A stretch of 64,000 bases of DNA from VRUE01 sp963698085 (GTDB taxonomy: Bacteria > Actinomycetota > Thermoleophilia > Solirubrobacterales > 70-9), in contig OY969122.1 in the NCBI GenBank assembly GCA_963698085.1, positions 124,001 to 188,000 on the forward strand. Reading direction: 5' to 3'. A program made the translations under genes and the position numbers. Of this stretch, positions 49,995 through 56,882 are shown piece after piece. The notes beneath the pieces were generated by a model. That model did no database searches and was not told where the DNA came from. It worked only from the letters and a program-made list of their open reading frames with translations. Numbering within the stretch: position 1 is the first letter of the stretch; each line of letters opens with the position of its first letter.

Positions 49995-50803
49995 GGATCG
50001 ACCTCGGCGACGGCGGCCTCCAGGTCTGCCAGCGGCTCTCCTTCTCCCCCGCACCAGACGAAGGTCTCGCGGTTGCCCTTCGGCCCCGGCAGGCCCGAGG
50101 AGGCGACGCCGCGTACGGACAGCCCCAGTTCGCTCGCCGATCGGGCGACGGAGAGGATCGCCTCGTGGCGATCGGATGCGTCACGCACGACGCCCTTGCG
50201 GACGCGCTCGCGGCCGAGCTCGAACTGGGGCTTGACCATCGCCAGGATTTCACCGCCGGGGGCGAGGCAGGCGGCGACAGCGGGCAAGACCTTGCTCAGC
50301 GAGATGAAAGAGACGTCGATGGTCGCCAAGGCCGGCCGGAAGGGCAGGTCTGCCGGAGAGAGGGCGCGGGCGTTCCGCCGCTCGAGCACGGTCACGCGCG
50401 GATCCTCCCGTATGCGCAGGTCGATCTGGCCGTAGGCGACGTCGAGGGCAACGACGCGAGCGGAGCCGCGTTGCAGCAGGCAGTCGGTAAAACCTCCCGT
50501 AGAGGCTCCTACGTCGAGGCAGTCGAGCCCCGAGGCGTCGATGCCGAGGGCATCGATCGCGTGGTCGAGCTTGATCCCGCCCCGTGAGACGAAGCGAGGC
50601 CCCTCCTCGAGCCGGAAGTCGGCGCCTGGGTCCACGAGCTGGCTGGGTCGCAGCGCAATCGGTCCGTTCTCCCCAACCCTGACCTTGCCGGCACGAACTG
50701 CGCCGGCGGCAGCCGAGCGCGACGGAAACAGGCCTCGCTCGGCCAAAACCGCGTCTATTCGCGCCTTCGCCACGCAGGAACGGTACAGCCGCCCCTCCGG
50801 CAT
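49991..50803 (-). CDS. tlyA: TlyA-type rRNA 2'-O-methyltransferase (S4 + FtsJ domains)
   Basis: 270 residues from ATG 50803; a GTG at 50773 (MAKARIDAVLAERG) may be the real start. N-terminal S4 RNA-binding domain (RIDAVLAERGLFPSRSAAAG; VRAGKVRVGENG), then an FtsJ methyltransferase domain with SAM motif DVGASTGGFTDCLLQRGS (about 98-115) and ATIDVSFISLSKVLP. In Mycobacterium TlyA methylates 16S C1409 and 23S C1920, and capreomycin and viomycin need this. It is the first gene of the block. Confidence 0.95.
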   Translation of the reverse strand: MPEGRLYRSCVAKARIDAVLAERGLFPSRSAAAGAVRAGKVRVGENGPIALRPSQLVDPGADFRLEEGPRFVSRGGIKLDHAIDALGIDASGLDCLDVGASTGGFTDCLLQRGSARVVALDVAYGQIDLRIREDPRVTVLERRNARALSPADLPFRPALATIDVSFISLSKVLPAVAACLAPGGEILAMVKPQFELGRERVRKGVVRDASDRHEAILSVARSASELGLSVRGVASSGLPGPKGNRETFVWCGGEGEPLADLEAAVAEVDP

Positions 50804-50919
50804 CCATAAAGAAGCCCTTGCCAGATGTTTACCGGGTCATTAGAATTGGGTAGAACAATCGCTTCCGCGAGTCGTTGAGAGACAGTTCAGAGCCTCTGTG
50901 ACTCGCCTCACACACAAAT

Positions 50920-50933
50920 CGCACGTATGTTCG
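50920..50933. promoter_or_regulatory. candidate LexA (SOS) box
   Basis: On the minus strand it reads CGAACATACGTGCG. The Gram-positive/actinobacterial LexA consensus is CGAAC-N4-GTTCG, so this is one mismatch away. It is 117 bp upstream of the tlyA ATG (147 bp from the GTG). Genes downstream include recN, an SOS gene in many bacteria. One mismatch can occur by chance in 64 kb, so support is moderate. Confidence 0.4.
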
Positions 50934-51039
50934 TATCTTGATTCAAGGATTCGCGAGAGAGGATCGATAAAGGGCAAACGAAACTTCCTGGTCGGGCCTG
51001 GCGCCGCTCATATGGCAGTTGACTCCCATCGACTCGCCC

Positions 51040-51125
51040 CGCGGCACATAAGGGCCCACCTACCTCCCACGGATCCACATATATAGAGATACATATCTCT
51101 CCTCCCTGTAGTAACCCCAGAAACG
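51040..51125. ncRNA. conserved intergenic element, copy 1
   Basis: Similar to 56686-56768 over about 85 bp. Best-kept blocks are TAGAGATAC, CTCCCTGTA and GTAACCCCAGAAACG; the left part keeps CGCGG and ACGGA. The two copies differ by substitutions and one- to three-base gaps, as in a conserved RNA or regulatory DNA. AGAGATA/TATCTCT forms a small hairpin here. Which strand is active is not known. Confidence 0.55.
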
Positions 51126-51154
51126 CCCCGCCTCCCCGGTGGGGCGTTTTCTGT
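51121..51154 (+). terminator. rho-independent terminator
   Basis: AAACGCCCC and GGGGCGTTT form a 9-bp stem around an 11-base loop, followed on the plus strand by TTCTGTTG. The stem's own T-run and the GC-rich core are typical. No plus-strand gene precedes it within 350 bp, which implies a non-coding transcript. Confidence 0.7.
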
Positions 51155-51193
51155 TGTGCGCACCGAGCGCGGACTTCGGGCTATCGCATGACC

Positions 51194-51229
51194 CAACCGC
51201 ACCCACCGGCCTCCCGGCGGGTGCGGTTG
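51194..51229 (-). terminator. long hairpin terminator for the 51252 gene
   Basis: CAACCGCACCC and GGGTGCGGTTG form an 11-bp perfect stem with a CCGG/CCGG-rich loop, 22 bp downstream of the minus-strand gene stop at 51252. No T-run, but very stable. Confidence 0.6.
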
Positions 51230-51251
51230 GAACTAGAGCCAAGGCGGCGAA

Positions 51252-51806
51252 TCAACCGATTCCGTATGTGCCTTCGTTGGCTTCGCTGACTTCCAGCGAG
51301 CCGACCGTTTTGTAGCCGGTGGTTTCGCCTTCGAACTCCATTACGGAGAATGCGCTGGGGGTGTCGAACTCAACTGTCATGCTCGCGATCGTCTTGTCGA
51401 GGTTTTCGATCGGGCAGCCCGCGCCGAAGGTGCGTTTGACGCGCCACCCTGTGACCGTCAGGTCCGTGGCATTGACGTCAACTTCCCAGGGAAGGTTTTT
51501 GCCCGTACCGGTGGCCCCTTCGCATTCGCTGAACGTTCCGATTCCCGCTGGGCATTCGGTGATGTTGAATTCGGTGATTGTTCCCGTTTCTCCGCCTTCG
51601 GTGGTGAGCGTGGCTTCCAACCCGCAGTTCATGCCGTTGCCTGAGCTCGTCTCGAACAATTCACCGCCGGTCAGGCTGATTTCGGTGAAGGTGGTGATGT
51701 TCGTCCCTTTGTCTTTCCATACAGCCGACAGAGCCAAAGCCGGAACCGCGAGCACCGCTACTGCGGCGATCGTGCCGGCAAGCATCAGCCGCTTCTTGCT
51801 GTTCAT
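51252..51806 (-). CDS. secreted beta-rich protein, unknown function
   Basis: 184 residues from ATG 51806, which has GGGAACGGGAG just upstream. Signal peptide (LMLAGTIAAVAVLAVPALALS), then a Thr/Gly-rich beta domain with cysteines in GNGMNCGLEATLTTEGGETG, ITECPAGIG and AGCPIENLD. The style is of a surface or spore-coat-like protein. Similar short secreted proteins seem to occur in several copies in Thermoleophilia. Single gene with its own promoter region at 51807-51887. Confidence 0.7.
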   Translation of the reverse strand: MNSKKRLMLAGTIAAVAVLAVPALALSAVWKDKGTNITTFTEISLTGGELFETSSGNGMNCGLEATLTTEGGETGTITEFNITECPAGIGTFSECEGATGTGKNLPWEVDVNATDLTVTGWRVKRTFGAGCPIENLDKTIASMTVEFDTPSAFSVMEFEGETTGYKTVGSLEVSEANEGTYGIG

Positions 51807-51887
51807 CTCCCGTTCCCTTCGTCGTAGGGTGATCCGCGCCCTCCATGGAGGGCGTCGCATTAGACAAAGTGGAGGATTATAGTCAGG

Positions 51888-52967
51888 TTATTTAGATTTA
51901 TTGGCCAACCGGAGAACGACCGGCAGCACCGCGGTTTCGGCAGACCCCCCCACCGGCATGAAGGTCACCGCCACCGGGACGCGAAGCCTCTGGCGCCGCT
52001 TCAATACTGTGCGCGCTGCAGAGGTCGGGCGCAGGTGGAGGGTCACCGTCTTCGCGGTGGCGATCGGCAGCGTCGTCGGCTCGATCAGCCTCCATAGGGC
52101 GCTCAACCTGCTTGCCGAATCGGTCCCCGCTCGGCGCCGGATTCCTTTGGCCCTCAGCAAGCCGGCGCCCGAAACCCGCACCCGCAGCGTCGCGATTCCC
52201 TTGCCCCGCTTCACCGCTAGTCGCCCGAAACTGAACAGCACCGGCTTCCCCCCACGCCCGGTGCCCGTCTGCCCGGAAGAGCTCATTATCGAGACGGCAT
52301 CCACACCGGCGTTGAGGACTTCCTCGGTGACGGCAACGGCGATGCGGATGCGAACCGTCTGGCCCGCGAAAGCGCTCAGGCCCGCGGTCAGCTTCGTTGG
52401 CGGCATTTTCAGCCTGTCGCCGAGCTTCGTCGCGAAAACGGTGCGAAGAAGATCGGCGGGGTCGAGCGATTCGAGCGACGCCTCCGGCCTGATCACGTCG
52501 ATCCGGAACTGCTGGTTCTGCCGAAGTTTGCCGTTGGGGAGCCTCAGGGCTTCGTCACCGACTGAGAGCGTGTTGGGATTCGGGACCGCAATCGGACTGT
52601 AGGAGTCGTAGTAGGCGAACAGGCTGAGCTGGTGACTGCGCCCGGGCTCGAGGGCGACATCCTGATAGAGGATCAGGCTGTCTGGGTTGGCCTGGTCGGC
52701 GATCGCAGCAGAGGCGCCCTGCGGCGGAGGTTGAACCGGATCGGCTGGGTTGGGCCTCCGGCTGCCGATCGGGGCGTCGGTACCGGTGTACGCAAACCAG
52801 TCGCCCGCTCCGGTCGCGCGTCGCACTTGCCATCCGCTCAATGATCCGGACTCAAAGCCGCCGTTGACCACGCTCGCCGCACCGGCTCCGCTTGGCACAA
52901 GCAAGCCCACGAGGGCGACGAGAAGAAGAGCGGCTCGTCCGATCCGCGCCCGCGACCGCATGCTCAA
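51888..52967 (-). CDS. secreted carbohydrate-binding-like protein
   Basis: 359 residues. Signal peptide (AALLLVALVGLLVPSGAGA), then VVNGGFESGSLSGWQVRRAT, the N-terminal motif of many carbohydrate-binding-module-like (galactose-binding, PEP-CTERM type) domains. The second half is beta-rich and basic (LRVRVSGAGLLRAKGIRRRA) and resembles the C-terminal Ig-like or SLH-less tails of secreted actinobacterial proteins. It starts inside the end of the upstream beta-helix gene (4-bp overlap), so both are co-expressed. Confidence 0.72.
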   Translation of the reverse strand: MSMRSRARIGRAALLLVALVGLLVPSGAGAASVVNGGFESGSLSGWQVRRATGAGDWFAYTGTDAPIGSRRPNPADPVQPPPQGASAAIADQANPDSLILYQDVALEPGRSHQLSLFAYYDSYSPIAVPNPNTLSVGDEALRLPNGKLRQNQQFRIDVIRPEASLESLDPADLLRTVFATKLGDRLKMPPTKLTAGLSAFAGQTVRIRIAVAVTEEVLNAGVDAVSIMSSSGQTGTGRGGKPVLFSFGRLAVKRGKGIATLRVRVSGAGLLRAKGIRRRAGTDSASRLSALWRLIEPTTLPIATAKTVTLHLRPTSAARTVLKRRQRLRVPVAVTFMPVGGSAETAVLPVVLRLANKSK

Positions 52968-55294
52968 CCGGGAACCAAGAGCTTCTTCTTGGCGGGGCTC
53001 AAATCGACCCGGCCGAGCGGATCGATCGCGCGGACCCAGAAGACGTGCCTGCCGGCTTTCAGGCGGGCGTATTTCTTCGGCGGCTTGCAGAGGTCGAAAG
53101 GCTTGTCGTCGAGCTTGCAGAGGAAAGTCGAACCGGCCAGGTCTGATTTGAACACCAAGCGGACGACATGCTTGCGAGCCCTGACCCGGACGATCCTGGT
53201 CTGGGGCCGCTGCCGCTGAGTGGAGTCGTCGACGCCGACCTCCCCGCTACTCCCACTGCCTCCGCTCTCATCAAGGCACTCCGGTCCCCCAATGAACGCG
53301 CAGCCTCCATCTTCGACAACAACACCGGTGCCGGTGATGGCGAGCTCCGAAGTCGCCCCTTCTTCCGTCTGCGTGGCGGCGACGATCGTCCCGGCTGGGA
53401 TCGCAGGCTCGTAGACGAGTTCCCAGCCGCCAGCGCTGTCGGCAACCACCGCGCCGAGGAACGAGTCGAGCTCGCCGGGCGATTTCGTCTGCTTGCCGAA
53501 CACGCGCACCGTGGCGCCGGGTTTCGCGCCGCCGCTCGCCGCGGCCTGGGTCACGGTCGAGAACGTCGGCGGTTCGATTCCCCTGTTTGGATCTACTTCG
53601 GTGCCGGGAGCGATCGCGACCAGATCGATGAACGGGCCGCCATTGCCGACGCCGCTGTTACGGGCCACCTCGTTGTTGGTTTTTTCGAGATTGGAGATCT
53701 CGATCGCGGCACCGCCGCTGTCGGCGATGAAGTTCTCGTCCGCAACAGCGTCACCCCCGATCAGATTGCTCGACACTCCGAAAGGCGGCAAGCCCAGAAT
53801 CCGAATCCCGGCGGCGCCAGCACCGAGGATTTCATTGCCGAGGATCTCGTTGAAGCTGGTTTCGAGCAGGATCCCGTTGGTCGCCGAACCTTCGATCAGG
53901 TTGCCCTCGACCACGTTGCCGTGCGCAACGCTCGATTCGAAGGTCCTGATCCCGACCTGCGAGCCGAAGATCTCGTTGTCGAGGATCCACGCCCCCTCGC
54001 CGCGTTGGGCGATCGCGACGCCTTCTTCCATCGCGATCGCGTTGCCGACGATCCGAGCTTCCACTCCCGGGCTGGGAAGCACCGCCGAATCGACGACGAT
54101 CCCATCGGTCGGTGGGTCGACGATGCCCTCGCCCGCCGCATCGAGGCCAATCAGGTTGCTGCTGACAGAGAGATCCGGGGCGGCCGGGCCAGCAAGGACG
54201 GCGGCGCTTCCGCCCGCGAAGCGGTTAACTTCGCCCACGGAGGGCCCGCCGATCGCCGTGCTCGGTGCTTTACCGACGCGAACGCCGGCACCGGCGTTCG
54301 GAACCGCCACGCTCCCGCTCGCATCGAGGCCGATGTAGTTTCCAGCGACGGTCGTATCGACGGCGGGGGCCTCTGGCGCACCGTCGCCCTGGAGGTCGAT
54401 GCCGTGCGACGCGGAGCCCGAGATCACGTTGCAGCCGCCGTCGCACTCCGGCGACGTCTCTGACGATTTGAAGGTGATCCGAGTGCCAATGGCCGTGCCC
54501 GTCACCCCGGACCCCCCGATCGAGACGACCTCGATCGCGTCGCCGCCGTTCGCGGCCGGCGTGATGCCGTCCGGCTCCACGCCGAAGTAGTTCCCGAAGA
54601 CCCTGACTTCGTTCCCCCCGTGGACGTCGAGCCCGTCGCCCGCATTGCCGGCGAAGACGTTTCCCTGACCAGGGCCTTCGCCCCCGATGAGGCTGCGGTT
54701 TGATCCCGCGGCTACCAGGACCCCCGTGCCATTGCCGACGATGGCGCCGTCCAGCGCGACACCCAACCAACTGCCCTGCACTTTGCCGACCAGAGAGGTT
54801 TCCATGACGATGGCCGTCTGTGCGCCGGTGATGGCCAGGCCTGCGACTTCGAGTTTTTTGCCGGTGATGCGCAGCGCTGGAGCTTCGTTCACTCCGTCGA
54901 TGCCGACGCAGGGGCCGCTGATCCCAGCCTCGGTCGCGCAGCTCTGCCCGTTGATGCGTCCGTTGATGAAAGTGGGAACGGTGATCGTGGGCAGGCTGCT
55001 ACTCAGCACGATCACGTCGGCAACCTGTCCTTCGAAGACCGCCTCGTCGAAGTCGATCCTGCTGGATTCTCCCAAGCTGTTCCCCTCTTCGATCGCGGCA
55101 CGAAGCGTGCACTCCGCGGCGGCCGTCTGGCAACTTTCGTCGCCGAGCGCGCTGTCGACCGCGTCGGCGGTGCTGTCGACTTCGAATCGTTCGGCGCCGG
55201 CCGCGGGCGGCAGGATCAGCGCGCAGGCGAGCGCGACCACGGCGACGGCCAGACCCCCGCCTCGACGCCTCCCAACAACCTCGCCGGACAGCAC
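52964..55294 (-). CDS. secreted CSLREA/right-handed beta-helix protein
   Basis: 776 residues. Signal peptide (VVALACALILPPAAGA), CSLREA-type motif with DSTADAVDSALGDESCQTAA and CTLRAAIEEGN (about 37-70), then many parallel beta-helix coils typical of NosD/pectate-lyase-like proteins (GNVFAGNAGDGLDV; VVEGNLIEGSATNGILLE; NEILGNEILGAGAAGIRI). The C-terminal part has a GGSGSSGEVG linker and a basic Ig-like domain (FLCKLDDKPFDLCKPPKKYA). Probably adhesive or polysaccharide-processing. Confidence 0.82.
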   Translation of the reverse strand: MLSGEVVGRRRGGGLAVAVVALACALILPPAAGAERFEVDSTADAVDSALGDESCQTAAAECTLRAAIEEGNSLGESSRIDFDEAVFEGQVADVIVLSSSLPTITVPTFINGRINGQSCATEAGISGPCVGIDGVNEAPALRITGKKLEVAGLAITGAQTAIVMETSLVGKVQGSWLGVALDGAIVGNGTGVLVAAGSNRSLIGGEGPGQGNVFAGNAGDGLDVHGGNEVRVFGNYFGVEPDGITPAANGGDAIEVVSIGGSGVTGTAIGTRITFKSSETSPECDGGCNVISGSASHGIDLQGDGAPEAPAVDTTVAGNYIGLDASGSVAVPNAGAGVRVGKAPSTAIGGPSVGEVNRFAGGSAAVLAGPAAPDLSVSSNLIGLDAAGEGIVDPPTDGIVVDSAVLPSPGVEARIVGNAIAMEEGVAIAQRGEGAWILDNEIFGSQVGIRTFESSVAHGNVVEGNLIEGSATNGILLETSFNEILGNEILGAGAAGIRILGLPPFGVSSNLIGGDAVADENFIADSGGAAIEISNLEKTNNEVARNSGVGNGGPFIDLVAIAPGTEVDPNRGIEPPTFSTVTQAAASGGAKPGATVRVFGKQTKSPGELDSFLGAVVADSAGGWELVYEPAIPAGTIVAATQTEEGATSELAITGTGVVVEDGGCAFIGGPECLDESGGSGSSGEVGVDDSTQRQRPQTRIVRVRARKHVVRLVFKSDLAGSTFLCKLDDKPFDLCKPPKKYARLKAGRHVFWVRAIDPLGRVDLSPAKKKLLVPG

Positions 55295-55402
55295 AGGCCG
55301 ACTCTACCCACGGTCGTTTCGATACGCAAATGTTTTTGTTCGATCAAAGATCCAGAATTGATATAGCTCAGGTCCTTGGTGCAAACTTCAATGGGAGGTG
55401 TC

Positions 55403-55756
55403 ATGGCTACCCGCCTACCTGCTCTGATCGTCGTCGCTCTCGTCCTCGCGCTGCTGTCCGCGGCTCCGGCAAGCGGCGCGCGCTACTCGACCAAGGTCAT
55501 CGTCAGCCTCAAAGTCCCGGCGTTCCACGGCAAGCTGAAATCGAGCAGGAGCGCCTGCGCGACCAACCGGACCGTCAAGCTCTTTCGCAAAAGGTCCGGG
55601 CGCGACAGGCTTCTGGGCACCGACAAGAGCAACGCCAAAACCAGGTGGTCGATCCCGATCGGCAAAAAACTGAAGTCCGGTGCCTCCTACTACGCGAAGG
55701 CCCCGACCAAGGGCAGCTGCAAGGCGGCGAAATCAAAAGTGCTCACGATCGGTTGA
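55403..55756 (+). CDS. small secreted basic protein
   Basis: 117 residues from ATG 55403, with GGGAGGT at a good distance upstream. Signal peptide (LPALIVVALVLALLSAAPAS), then a Lys/Arg-rich beta domain (KVIVSLKVPAFHGKLKSSRSA; FRKRSGRDRLLGTDKSNAKT) with two cysteines. It is divergent from the beta-helix gene. Function unknown. Its basic, Ser-rich style resembles the C-terminal domains of its neighbours. Confidence 0.7.
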   Translation: MATRLPALIVVALVLALLSAAPASGARYSTKVIVSLKVPAFHGKLKSSRSACATNRTVKLFRKRSGRDRLLGTDKSNAKTRWSIPIGKKLKSGASYYAKAPTKGSCKAAKSKVLTIG

Positions 55757-55766
55757 TAATGCGCGG

Positions 55767-56297
55767 GTGACGCGCCGCCGTGGACTGATCGCAACCGCAA
55801 TCGCCTCACTGCTCCTGCTGGCTGCGATGTCGCCCGCGGAGGAGCGGATGAAGGACAGCGGCGGGCCGGGCATGGTCCCCTTCGAGCTGACCGGCGGCGA
55901 GGAGCGAGCCGATGAGATCCTCGCTGAATGGGGCGAGGAGGGCCAAGATGCGGCGCGCGAGTCGCTCTGGATCGACTTTGGCTTCTTGCTCGCCTACGGC
56001 GCTTTCCTCACTCTCGCTCTCGCCGCGACGCGCGATTTGGCCCGCGAACGGGGCTGGCGGAGGCTCGCCGCGATCGGCGGCGTCGTCGTCTCCTTTGGTG
56101 CGCTCGGCGCGGCCTTCGACGCGGTCGAGAACATCTGCCTCCTGCTTACCCTGGACGACGCCGGAGCAGTGGTCCCGCTTCTGGCGACGATCTTCGCGAG
56201 CTGCAAGTTCGTCCTGCTCGCGGTTGCGATCGCCTACCTGCTCGCCGGGCTGGCGATGCGGCTGCGCGGGCGCGGCGCCGCTATGCAGACGCCGTAG
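55767..56297 (+). CDS. membrane protein, unknown function
   Basis: 176 residues from GTG 55767. An N-terminal hydrophobic segment (GLIATAIASLLLLAAM), an acidic loop, then three segments (IDFGFLLAYGAFLTLALAAT; LAAIGGVVVSFGALGAAFDA; PLLATIFASCKFVLLAVAIA). The pattern with AFDAVENICLL between segments resembles a family of small actinobacterial membrane proteins. Its last 17 bp overlap the convergent glutaredoxin-like gene. Confidence 0.65.
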   Translation: MTRRRGLIATAIASLLLLAAMSPAEERMKDSGGPGMVPFELTGGEERADEILAEWGEEGQDAARESLWIDFGFLLAYGAFLTLALAATRDLARERGWRRLAAIGGVVVSFGALGAAFDAVENICLLLTLDDAGAVVPLLATIFASCKFVLLAVAIAYLLAGLAMRLRGRGAAMQTP

Positions 56298-56571
56298 CGT
56301 CGCCTGGACGGTCGAACAGCTTGCCGGTGCTGATCCGCTTCGCCATATCCGCTGATTCCTCGCGGTAGGCGCTGCCGTCCTCGAACTCGATCGCCGGGTA
56401 TTTGCGCTGGCCGGAGATTCGCTCGAGCTCGTCGCGCCTGCCAGGGAGCAACGGGCCCTTGACGACCTCGTACTCGATCCCCTGCTCGTCAAGCGCCTTC
56501 TGCACGCGGTGGCACGGATGGGCGCCGACCTTGGCCCACGTCGCCGAGCAGCGGTGAAGCTTGATCGCCAT
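56281..56571 (-). CDS. glutaredoxin / GST-N-like small protein
   Basis: 96 residues. Thioredoxin-like fold with HRCSATWAKVGAHPCHRVQKALDEQG, EYEVVKGPLLPG, SGQRKYPAIEFEDGSAYRES-like order and a C-terminal helix, as in GST N-terminal domains (cis-Pro in YPAIEF). The active site is CSATWAK...HPCHR, not a CxxC glutaredoxin motif. It is preceded by a 311-bp intergenic region carrying conserved element copy 2. Confidence 0.75.
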   Translation of the reverse strand: MAIKLHRCSATWAKVGAHPCHRVQKALDEQGIEYEVVKGPLLPGRRDELERISGQRKYPAIEFEDGSAYREESADMAKRISTGKLFDRPGDATASA

Positions 56572-56670
56572 CGCCCCACCCTAGCCCGCGGTCGTCACCG
56601 GGGCAAGCACTTGCTTCCCTCTTGACAGGTGACGTGAGGGCGCCAACAACGAACTCGAGCTGGGTGGCGT

Positions 56671-56699
56671 GACCTATGCCCGACCCGCGGGCATAGGTC
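56671..56699. promoter_or_regulatory. 12-bp perfect hairpin
   Basis: GACCTATGCCCG (56671-56682) and CGGGCATAGGTC (56688-56699), loop of 5 bases. It overlaps the left end of conserved element copy 2. It is about 100 bp from the start of the glutaredoxin-like gene, so could be a leader structure or operator. Confidence 0.5.
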
Positions 56700-56768
56700 C
56701 GCCTGCCCAACGGACCCTGCATATCTAGAGATACGCGCCTCCTCTCCCTGTAAGTAACCCCAGAAACG
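56686..56768. ncRNA. conserved intergenic element, copy 2
   Basis: About 83 bp similar to 51040-51125 (GCATATCTAGAGATACG; CCTCTCCCTGTAAGTAACCCC; AGAAACG). Copy 2 lacks the strong terminator that follows copy 1. In the minus orientation it is upstream of the glutaredoxin-like gene, as copy 1 is upstream of tlyA. Confidence 0.55.
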
Positions 56769-56882
56769 GCCGCGAAGCGGAAACGAATCTGATGGCACCA
56801 AGGAGGCCGCCGCGGAGGCTAGCCGATTGAGCGCTTTGGTGCAAGCGCGGAGGAAATCCCTGTTTAGGGCCCGGACAAGCTC

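Larger units (their letters stand above)
50804..51251. other. 448-bp non-coding region upstream of tlyA
   Basis: It contains, left to right: an AT-rich stretch (50820-50880), a LexA-box-like palindrome (50920-50933), conserved element copy 1 (51040-51125), a rho-independent terminator for plus-strand transcription (51121-51154) and a long hairpin (51194-51229). A short plus-strand frame (50898-51086, GTG) has no codon bias and is not called. The layout fits a plus-strand small RNA of 200-250 nt, or a long tlyA leader on the minus strand. Confidence 0.55.
56572..56882. other. 311-bp intergenic region with element copy 2
   Basis: Between the glutaredoxin-like gene start (56571) and the dxs stop (56883). 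It has a plus-strand TTGACA at about 56622, a 12-bp perfect hairpin (56671-56699), the conserved element (56686-56768) and a short CCGC-GAA-GCGG hairpin. No coding frame with good codon bias was seen. Confidence 0.6.

Noticed and set aside
50898..51086. Short plus-strand frame starting GTG in the tlyA upstream region
   Set aside because: No Shine-Dalgarno, no codon bias, and it runs through the LexA-like site and conserved element, so it is more likely non-coding.
51008..51202. Minus-strand short frames through conserved element copy 1
   Set aside because: Both copies share the peptide-like stretch GRFWGY, but the alignments contain gaps that are not multiples of three, so conservation is at nucleotide level.
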